Assembly (NCBI GenBank): GCA_910587285.1
Contig: CAJULM010000063.1
Coordinates: forward strand, 1-11,819
Direction: 5' to 3'
Source: an uncultured Oscillospiraceae bacterium
Lineage (GTDB): Bacteria > Bacillota > Clostridia > Oscillospirales > Oscillospiraceae
DNA: 11,819 nucleotides
In this document: positions 6,520 to 11,819 of the stretch, piece after piece
Layout: every line of letters starts with the position of its first letter
How positions within the stretch are numbered: the stretch's first letter is position 1
Position numbers and translations under genes: made by a program
The notes under the pieces: generated by a model
Told to the model about the DNA's origin: nothing
The model's input: only the letters and a program-made list of their open reading frames with translations
Databases searched by the model: none

Positions 6520-7491
6520 ATGAAAGTTGCGATCAGAGAGATCAAAATAAACCCTGGGCGGCGTCCGGTCAATCTGGACGGGATCAACGAATTGGCTCGG
6601 AGTATTTCTGCGATTGGCCTGCTCAACCCCATTACTATTGACCAGGAACATATCCTTGTCGCTGGTCTACACCGTCTGGAAGCCGCAAAAATGTTAGGAT
6701 GGACGGAAGTCGAGTGCAACATCTGTACTCTTGATGCCTTGCAGACGGAGCTGGCTGAAATTGACGAGAATGTTGTGCGTACCGAACTGTCTGTGATAGA
6801 GTACGGGGAACTGCTGGAGCGCCGGAAGGAGATTTACGAGTCCCTTCACCCGGAGACGAAAGCTGGACAGGCGCAGGCGACGGGGATGAATCGGGCGATT
6901 GGGAACAACGTCAGCGACAAAATGTCGGCCACGTTGAAATCGTTTGCCCAGGACACTGCCGACAAGCTGGGCGTATCGTCCCGAACGGTAGAGCGGACTG
7001 TGCAGATGATGAACGGTCTGACAGAAGATGCACGGGAAGTTTTTCGCCATTTTCCCAATTATAAGCTCAATCAGAGCAATGCAATGAAACTCTCGCGCAT
7101 GGAACCCGGCAAGCAGAAAACAGCCGCTATTTTGCTGGCTTCCGGTCAGATTCGATCCTTGGACGAGTACCAGCCCGTAGATGTACGCACCGCCCCAAGA
7201 CACGCGAAATCATCCCGGCAGCAGAAGGTGGAATTTTTGGAGAGTGTTGCGGATTTGAAGGACCCCACCAAAGATTGCAGGCAGTCGCCGGAAGCCTTTA
7301 TTTTGGAATACAGCGCCTTTATTGAAAGAGTTCAGCGAGGCGTGGAGAGTTTCTATCTGCCCAATTACAAGGAAGTGCTGCCCGCTCTTTCACAGGAACA
7401 GCTTCACACTTTGATTGGCCTGACTGATTCCTGCCGCAAAACACTGGAGGATTATCTCAGCTTTGTTAAGGAGGCCCGCGCCAATGTCTGA
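6520..7491 (+). CDS. ParB-like nuclease/partition-domain protein
   Basis: The protein has 323 aa. The N-terminus (1-100) is a ParB/Spo0J N-terminal domain: IKINPGRRPVN, SISAIGLLNPITI, a box II reading GLHRLEAAKMLGW (49-61), and box III ENVVRTELSVIEYGE (83-97). A helix-turn-helix follows at about 143-163 (TADKLGVSSRTVERTV). Residues 170-323 are not assigned. Box II is GLHR in place of the GERR of chromosomal ParB; GERR is the CTP-binding motif, so CTPase sliding is doubtful. GGGGGAGAG precedes the ATG at good spacing. No ParA partner is present. It may act in plasmid-like maintenance of the excised circle or as a regulator of mobilization. It overlaps mobC by 8 nt. Confidence 0.85.
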   Translation: MKVAIREIKINPGRRPVNLDGINELARSISAIGLLNPITIDQEHILVAGLHRLEAAKMLGWTEVECNICTLDALQTELAEIDENVVRTELSVIEYGELLERRKEIYESLHPETKAGQAQATGMNRAIGNNVSDKMSATLKSFAQDTADKLGVSSRTVERTVQMMNGLTEDAREVFRHFPNYKLNQSNAMKLSRMEPGKQKTAAILLASGQIRSLDEYQPVDVRTAPRHAKSSRQQKVEFLESVADLKDPTKDCRQSPEAFILEYSAFIERVQRGVESFYLPNYKEVLPALSQEQLHTLIGLTDSCRKTLEDYLSFVKEARANV

Positions 7492-7828
7492 ACGCGCCAA
7501 AGGCAAAAGCGGCGGCATCTATTTCAAAGTTACGGACGAGGAACGGAGGTTGATTGAGCAGAGGATGGCGCTGTTGGGTATTCGGAACATGAGCGCCTAT
7601 ATTCGTAAGATGTGTATTGACGGCTACATTGTCCAACTGCAAATCAAGGAGCTGGACGAGTGCGCCAAGCTCCTGCGCTATACCTCCAATAATGTGAATC
7701 AGATCGCCCGCCGGGTCAATTCCGGCGGCGGTGTCTACCCTGACGAGGTAGACGAAATTTGCGGCAAGCTGGCAGACGCCAGCGGGCTGTTCGGAAACAT
7801 TTTGGAGCAGCTATCAAAAATCAAATAA
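7484..7828 (+). CDS. mobC: Mobilization relaxosome protein MobC
   Basis: The protein has 114 aa. It has a ribbon-helix-helix-like N-terminal part (IYFKVTDEERRLIEQRM, then GIRNMSAYIRKMCIDGYIV) and the MobC hallmark NNVNQIARRVNSGGGVY (69-85). MobC proteins bind oriT with the relaxase and help open the DNA at nic. The start at ATG 7484 is preceded by AAGGAGG at 10 nt and overlaps the end of the ParB-like gene, indicating translational coupling. A start at 7463 is possible in frame but would place the ribosome site inside the coding sequence. A terminator follows the stop. Confidence 0.93.
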   Translation: MSERAKGKSGGIYFKVTDEERRLIEQRMALLGIRNMSAYIRKMCIDGYIVQLQIKELDECAKLLRYTSNNVNQIARRVNSGGGVYPDEVDEICGKLADASGLFGNILEQLSKIK

Positions 7829-7833
7829 TGGTC

Positions 7834-7871
7834 TGGTGGTGAGTGGCAAAATGTCGCTCACCACCATTTTT
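7834..7871 (+). terminator. Intrinsic terminator or attenuator between mobC and the relaxase
   Basis: TGGTGGTGAG (7834-7843) pairs perfectly with CTCACCACCA (7857-7866), and a T run follows at 7867-7871, continuing TCTTTTT. It lies 5 nt after mobC and 23 nt before the relaxase ATG. The relaxase ribosome site (GAGGGGAGG, 7878-7886) is outside the stem. It should reduce read-through from mobC into the relaxase. Confidence 0.85.
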
Positions 7872-7894
7872 CTTTTTGAGGGGAGGTTTTGAAA

Positions 7895-9298
7895 ATGGCA
7901 ACTACACGATTGATGCCCTTGCATAGCGGCAAAGGACGGACCGTGGCCGAAGCCCTGGGCCGGGTGACGGACTATGTGAAAAATCCAGAGAAAACCAGCG
8001 GCGGCGATTTGGTCACGGCCTACCAATGTAACCCGTCTATTGCTGACCAGGAATTTCTATTCTCCAAGCGGCAGTATGCCGCCATTACCGGCAGGGAACG
8101 GAAGGACAATGATGTGATCGCATACCACCTGCGGCAGTCCTTTAAGCCGGGGGAGATCACGCCGGAATTGGCGAACAAAATCGGCTATGACCTCGCTATG
8201 TCGCTGACCAAGGGGAAACACGCATTTATTGTCTGTACCCACGTTGACAAACAGCACATTCATTCGCATATTGTGTTCAATTCGACTGCTCTGGACTGTA
8301 CCAGAAAATTCCGAAACTTCTGGCGGTCCTCTTTTGCAATTCGTAAAATCTCCGATATGCTGTGCCTGGAAAATGGTCTGTCGGTGATTGCAGAACCGAA
8401 GCCCAGCCGGGGCAGCTATGGCACATGGCTGGGAGAGGGTAAGCCGCTTACCGTCCGGTGGCAGTTGGAGCAGATCATCGACACCGCCCTCGGTCAAGGC
8501 TGCAAGGATTTTGACAGCTTCCTCGCCGCTATGAAAGCGGCGGGAGCGGAGGTTAAGCGGGGCAAACATCTGGCGTTCAAAATCCCAAATGGCAAACGGT
8601 TTGTCCGCTGTGATTCTCTCGGTGATGATTACACCGAAGCGGCGATTATGGAGCGCATTTCCGGCAAGCGTATTGTCGCTCCTAAGGCAAAGACGGCGAT
8701 AAAGTCCAAGCCCAATTTGCTGATTGACATTCAAGCGAAAATGCAGCAGATTCACTCTCCTGGATTTGAGCGGTGGGCGAAAATTTTCAATCTCAAGGAG
8801 ATGGCTAAGACGGTCATATACTTGCAGGAAAATAATCTGACCAACCTTGGAGAATTGGAGAAAACCTGCGATGCGGCGGTCCAGAAATTCAATGATTTAT
8901 CTGACCGGACGAAAGCCGCCAGCGCAAGAATGAAGGACATTTCCGAACTGCAAAAGCACATCGGCGCTTACGGTAAGACACGAGAGATTTACGCGCAATA
9001 TCGGAAATTGACGGGCAGGAAAAGGGAGAAATTTTATGAACAGCATAGCAGTGAAATCACGGCCTGTCAAGCGGCGAAGCGGTACTTTGATTCCCTCGGT
9101 TTGAAGAGGCTGTCGTCCATGCAATCGCTGAAACAGGAGTATGCCATGTTGAAGGCGGAGAACAAAAAGCGGTATCCAGAATACAAGCAGGCCAAAGCAA
9201 AAATGATAGAACTGCTCACCGCCAAAAACAATGTGGGGCGGATTTTGGGCGTGACGGAGAAAGAGAAAAATCGTGACCGCCAGCAGAGGGCGCGGTGA
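7895..9298 (+). CDS. MOBP/VirD2-type relaxase
   Basis: The protein has 467 aa. Motif I has the likely nicking Tyr27 in VTDYVKNPEKT. The metal-binding motif III is H116-x-D-K-x-H121-x-H123-x-H125 (THVDKQHIHSHIVFNS), the three-histidine signature of relaxases of the Relaxase/VirD2 fold. The C-terminal half (about 290-467) is charged and helical-looking, as in mobilization proteins that contact a coupling protein. The start is ATG 7895, with GAGGGGAGG 8 nt upstream; the in-frame TTG at 7889 is too close to that site. It would nick oriT, remain bound to the 5' end and lead the strand into a helper's secretion channel. No coupling protein or secretion genes are in the window, so the element appears mobilizable, not self-transmissible. 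Structured DNA follows directly. Confidence 0.93.
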   Translation: MATTRLMPLHSGKGRTVAEALGRVTDYVKNPEKTSGGDLVTAYQCNPSIADQEFLFSKRQYAAITGRERKDNDVIAYHLRQSFKPGEITPELANKIGYDLAMSLTKGKHAFIVCTHVDKQHIHSHIVFNSTALDCTRKFRNFWRSSFAIRKISDMLCLENGLSVIAEPKPSRGSYGTWLGEGKPLTVRWQLEQIIDTALGQGCKDFDSFLAAMKAAGAEVKRGKHLAFKIPNGKRFVRCDSLGDDYTEAAIMERISGKRIVAPKAKTAIKSKPNLLIDIQAKMQQIHSPGFERWAKIFNLKEMAKTVIYLQENNLTNLGELEKTCDAAVQKFNDLSDRTKAASARMKDISELQKHIGAYGKTREIYAQYRKLTGRKREKFYEQHSSEITACQAAKRYFDSLGLKRLSSMQSLKQEYAMLKAENKKRYPEYKQAKAKMIELLTAKNNVGRILGVTEKEKNRDRQQRAR

Positions 9299-9340
9299 TG
9301 ATTTTTCTCCTACCGCGGGTAACAGCAGACGCCGAAGGCG

Positions 9341-9437
9341 GCTTAAAAGGACCGGCGCAACTGCGCCAGTCCTTACGGGGGTTTGGGGGCGTCAGCCACC
9401 AACAAGCACGCGCCGGTATATACCGGGGCATTGCTTG
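9341..9437. other. Candidate oriT or element-end site with stacked hairpins
   Basis: Three inverted repeats lie in fewer than 100 bp after the relaxase. The first, 9347-9358 with 9363-9374, pairs 11 of 12 positions. The second, 9383-9390 with 9395-9402, pairs 7 of 8. The third is the 14-bp perfect palindrome CCGGTATATACCGG (9413-9426), extended by CAAGCA (9403-9408) and TGCTTG (9432-9437). Clustered inverted repeats beside relaxase and mobC genes are the usual look of an oriT. No nic consensus that I can name with certainty is present. The alternative is a terminal binding site for the recombinase or ParB-like protein. None of the hairpins is followed by a T run, so terminators are unlikely. 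Confidence 0.5.
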
Positions 9438-9457
9438 CCACTACCACTACGATCAAT

Positions 9458-9497
9458 TTTACACTAACTTTACAATACTTGTCTTTTGACTTTTACA
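9458..9497 (+). promoter_or_regulatory. PhoP-box-like direct repeats upstream of pstS
   Basis: TTTACA occurs at 9458-9463, 9469-9474 and 9492-9497, with a degenerate TTGTCT at 9479-9484 between the last two. The first two are exactly 11 bp apart, the helical-turn spacing typical of PhoP boxes in Gram-positive bacteria (TTAACA-like repeats, 4-6 bp gaps). This fits induction of pst by phosphate starvation. Confidence 0.65.
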
Positions 9498-9512
9498 CAG
9501 CGGCAGTATTCT
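9486..9512 (+). promoter_or_regulatory. Probable pstS promoter
   Basis: TTGACT (9486-9491) as -35 and TATTCT (9507-9512) as -10 are 15 bp apart, which is short. A suboptimal promoter next to PhoP-box repeats is expected for an activator-dependent gene. It lies about 38 nt before the pstS start. Confidence 0.4.
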
Positions 9513-9549
9513 TCTCTCGTACCCAAAAGTCGAAAGGAGATATTTGAAC

Positions 9550-10356
9550 ATGAAAAAATTCGCAACTTTTATACTGACCACTGCACTGGCCCTGTCAATT
9601 ATAGCCGGATGCGCCCAGAAAACGTCCGGCACCGTCACCACCGACGGCTCCACCTCCATGGAAAAGGTAATCGGCGCGTTAGGCGAGGCATTCGAGGCGC
9701 AGAACAAAAATGTGACTTTTACCTACAACCCCACTGGCTCCGGCTCCGGCATCCAGGCGGTTTTGGAGGGGCGCTGTGACATCGGCCTCAGCAGCCGCGA
9801 CCTGAAAACGGATGAATCCGCCCAGGGCCTGACCGGGACTGTGCTGGCCTATGACGGCATTGCGGTAATCGTCAACCCCGACAATCCCGTTTCTGATCTC
9901 GATGTAGATACCATCGCCAAAATATATACCGGCGAGATCACCAACTGGAAAGACGCGGGCGGACACGATGCTGAGATCGTCCTGATTGGCCGGGAAGCGG
10001 GCAGCGGCACCAGGGACGGCTTTGAATCCATCACCGGCACATCGGACAACTGCCAATACCGCCAGGAGCTGACCTCTACCGGCGATGTGATCACCGCCGT
10101 GTCCCAAAACCCGGACGCCATCGGCTACGCCTCCCTGGCCTCCGTCAAGGACACCGTGCGGGCCGTCACAGTAAGCGGTGTAGCGCCCACGGAGGATACG
10201 GTGAGGGACGGCAGCTATGTCATCCAGCGGCCCTTTGTCCTGGTCACAAAGACGGACACGTCCCTTTCCGCACCGGCGCAGAAGTTTTTCGACTTCGTTA
10301 CCTCTCCTGATGCCGTGGAACTGATTTCCAACGCGGGCGCTGTGGCGGCAGGGTGA
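9550..10356 (+). CDS. pstS: Phosphate-binding lipoprotein PstS
   Basis: The protein has 268 aa. Residues 1-20 are a lipoprotein signal peptide ending in the lipobox IAGC, with Cys21 as the lipid-anchored first mature residue. It is the extracellular receptor that captures inorganic phosphate for the PstCAB transporter. Phosphate-binding loops are visible: DGSTSM (32-37), PTGSGSG (61-67), GLSSRD (79-84), AYDGIAV (100-106), and GREAGSGTRDGF (147-158). ATG 9550 is chosen because AAAGGAGA ends 9 nt upstream; an in-frame TTG at 9544 is too near. It is the first gene of pstS-pstC-pstA and is preceded by PhoP-box-like repeats. GC is higher than in the cargo genes, consistent with host chromosome. 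Confidence 0.96.
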   Translation: MKKFATFILTTALALSIIAGCAQKTSGTVTTDGSTSMEKVIGALGEAFEAQNKNVTFTYNPTGSGSGIQAVLEGRCDIGLSSRDLKTDESAQGLTGTVLAYDGIAVIVNPDNPVSDLDVDTIAKIYTGEITNWKDAGGHDAEIVLIGREAGSGTRDGFESITGTSDNCQYRQELTSTGDVITAVSQNPDAIGYASLASVKDTVRAVTVSGVAPTEDTVRDGSYVIQRPFVLVTKTDTSLSAPAQKFFDFVTSPDAVELISNAGAVAAG

Positions 10357-10358
10357 AT

Positions 10359-11228
10359 ATGGGTCGTAAAAGACAGCTGGCGGAAAACGCCGTCCACGGG
10401 ATATTTCTGATGCTGGGGCTGGTCACAGTGGGCTGTGTCCTGCTGATTACGGTCTATCTGGTGGCTTCCGGCATTCCTGCCATCCGGCAGATCGGGCTTG
10501 TGCCCTTTCTGCTGGGTAACACCTGGGAATCCACCGCCGCACAGCCCTCATACGGCATCCTTCCATTCATTCTCACAAGCATTTACGGCACAGCCGGAGC
10601 CATTCTATTCGGCGTTCCCGTGGGGTTTTTCGCGGCGGTTTATCTGGCGAAAATGGCCCCTGCAAATGTGAAAGCCGTTGCGGAATCCGCCGTCAGCCTC
10701 CTGGCGGGTATCCCCTCGGTGGTCTATGGCCTGGTGGGGATGCTGGTGCTTGTACCGGGTATCCGGGCGCTGTTCCATGTGCCGGACGGTGCCAGCCTGC
10801 TGGCGGCAATCATTGTCCTGTCAATCATGATCCTGCCCTCCATCATCAAAGTATCCATTACCGCGCTGGAGGCAGTACCGAAGGAGTACGAGGACGCATC
10901 TCTGGCCCTCGGCGCGACCCCGATAGAAACCTATTTTCGGGTATCTGTCCCTGCGGCGCGAAGCGGCATCGCGGCGGCGGTAGTGCTGGGGGTAGGCCGG
11001 GCCATTGGGGAGGCTATGGCGGTAATGATGGTGTCCGGCAACGCAGCGAATATGCCCTCACTGTTTGAAAGCGTCCGATTTCTTACCACGGCTGTATCCA
11101 GCGAAATGTCCTATTCCAGCGGCCTCCAGAGGCAGGCGCTGTTTTCCATCGCCCTGGTACTGTTCCTTTTTATCATGTTGATTAATGCCGCGCTGAATTT
11201 CTTCCTCAAAGGACAAAAGGAGGGCTGA
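10359..11228 (+). CDS. pstC: Phosphate ABC transporter permease PstC
   Basis: The protein has 289 aa, the usual length. It is an integral membrane permease that pairs with PstA and the ATPase PstB to import phosphate. Hydrophobic segments suitable for six membrane spans include about 12-38, 70-97, 111-134, 147-165, 206-226 and 259-282. The cytoplasmic EAA loop that docks the ATPase is AVPKEYEDASLALGA (172-186), followed by GVGRAIGEAM. The gene begins 2 nt after the pstS stop. ATG 10359 is preferred; a GTG at 10353 overlaps the pstS stop. The very tight spacing implies translational coupling. Confidence 0.95.
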   Translation: MGRKRQLAENAVHGIFLMLGLVTVGCVLLITVYLVASGIPAIRQIGLVPFLLGNTWESTAAQPSYGILPFILTSIYGTAGAILFGVPVGFFAAVYLAKMAPANVKAVAESAVSLLAGIPSVVYGLVGMLVLVPGIRALFHVPDGASLLAAIIVLSIMILPSIIKVSITALEAVPKEYEDASLALGATPIETYFRVSVPAARSGIAAAVVLGVGRAIGEAMAVMMVSGNAANMPSLFESVRFLTTAVSSEMSYSSGLQRQALFSIALVLFLFIMLINAALNFFLKGQKEG

Positions 11229-11230
11229 TT

Positions 11231-11819
11231 ATGCTGGACAGACCGATCTCCCCATCCCGGAGGGCCTATATTGGCGCAATGGGGCTGCTGTGCGCCCTGT
11301 CGGTGCTGCTGGTGTGCACTCTGGCGCTGTCCCTCATAGGCTATGTGCTGGCGGCGGGGCTCCCCAACCTGACCTGGGAGCTGCTGACCACCAAGCCCAG
11401 CTACTTGTCAGATACCATCGGCATCCTGCCAGACATTCTGAACACCGTCTACATCATCCTTGCCGCCCTGTTGATCGTCCTGCCTTTGGGGGCGGGGGCG
11501 GCGGTCTACCTGAACGAGTACGCCGCAAATAAGCGTCTGGTGTCTATCATCGAATATACGGCGGAAACCCTCTCTGGCATTCCCTCTATCATTTACGGCC
11601 TTGTTGGGATGCTGGTATTTACCGGAGTGTTCGGGACTTCCCTGCTGGCCGGTGCGCTGACCCTGGTGATGATGAACCTGCCAACTGTCATGAGAACGAC
11701 CCAAGAGAGTTTGAGGACGGTTCCGCAAAGTTACCGGGAGGGGGCCTTTGGCCTGGGGGCCGGGAAGTGGCGGGTCATCCGCACGGTGGTACTGCCTGGA
11801 TGTGCGGACGGCATCATCA
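11231..11819 (+). CDS. pstA: Phosphate ABC transporter permease PstA (partial, 3' end outside window)
   Basis: Translation from ATG 11231 stays open for 196 codons to the end of the window. It begins 2 nt after the pstC stop, with AAAGGAGGG just upstream. Segments match PstA: a first span (about 15-42), TIGILPDILNTVYIIL (62-77), the LNEYAA block (94-99), ETLSGIPSIIYGLVGMLVF (112-130), and an EAA loop TVPQSYREGAFGLGAG (163-178). About one third of the protein is missing to the right. pstB and phoU would be expected next but are not in view. Confidence 0.95.
   Translation, partial: MLDRPISPSRRAYIGAMGLLCALSVLLVCTLALSLIGYVLAAGLPNLTWELLTTKPSYLSDTIGILPDILNTVYIILAALLIVLPLGAGAAVYLNEYAANKRLVSIIEYTAETLSGIPSIIYGLVGMLVFTGVFGTSLLAGALTLVMMNLPTVMRTTQESLRTVPQSYREGAFGLGAGKWRVIRTVVLPGCADGII

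Larger units (their letters stand above)
1..9450. mobile_element. Integrative mobilizable element, Tn4451-like, left end outside window
   Basis: This stretch combines a TnpX/TndX-like large serine recombinase, TnpV and TnpW proteins, a MobC accessory protein and a MOBP-type relaxase, with no conjugation (type IV secretion) genes visible. That combination is typical of elements that excise themselves and are mobilized by a co-resident conjugative element. The right limit is placed before the PhoP-box-like repeats that begin at 9458, because those belong to the pst operon. The left limit is not visible. No convincing direct-repeat att pair was found by eye, so the limits are inference. The recombinase and the relaxase modules could instead belong to two neighbouring elements. 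Confidence 0.6.

Noticed and set aside
8057..8755. 232-codon minus-strand open frame opposite the relaxase
   Set aside because: Shadow of the relaxase gene; no domain, no start signal.
1..11819. CRISPR array, tRNA, rRNA or insertion-sequence ends
   Set aside because: No regularly spaced repeats, cloverleaf-like sequence, rRNA signature or DDE transposase with terminal repeats was seen by eye.

Overview
The window looks like part of a Bacillota (Clostridia) chromosome, probably a gut Oscillospiraceae/Lachnospiraceae-type organism. This is inferred from gene content: Tn4451-type transposon proteins (TnpV, TnpW, a TnpX/TndX-like large serine recombinase), clean Shine-Dalgarno (SD) sites, moderately high GC, and a Gram-positive lipoprotein PstS. 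No rRNA or other taxonomic marker is present, so the assignment is soft.

Layout. (1) Positions 1-1486 hold an AT-richer two-gene cargo segment behind an extended -10 promoter. It encodes a KilA-N domain DNA-binding protein, then a CoiA-like protein with a zinc finger and a PD-(D/E)XK-type nuclease core. (2) Positions 1627-5990 hold the transposon module. tnpV (+) converges on a two-gene minus-strand operon (sigma-region-4-like protein, then a zinc-finger protein) across a shared bidirectional terminator. tnpW and the 600-aa recombinase lie on the plus strand, overlap by ATGA, and end in a strong terminator. (3) Positions 6029-6297 have no gene but contain several inverted repeats. (4) Positions 6298-9298 hold a mobilization module: small HTH-like protein, ParB-like protein, MobC and a MOBP/VirD2-type relaxase, with an intrinsic terminator between mobC and the relaxase. 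(5) Positions 9299-9450 contain stacked hairpins and a near-perfect dyad, the best candidate here for oriT or an element-end site. (6) From 9458 the sequence becomes an ordinary phosphate-uptake operon: PhoP-box-like repeats, pstS, pstC and the first two thirds of pstA, which runs off the window.

Taken together, most of the window (from before position 1 to about 9450) appears to be an integrative mobilizable element. It has its own site-specific recombinase, a relaxase and MobC for transfer by a helper conjugation system, accessory regulators, and a cargo pair. It sits next to the host pst operon. Neither end of the element could be fixed from the sequence alone.

The most interesting points are the KilA-N/CoiA-like nuclease pair, the structured region after the relaxase, tnpW having a strong SD but no canonical start codon behind it, and the structured gap at 6029-6297.
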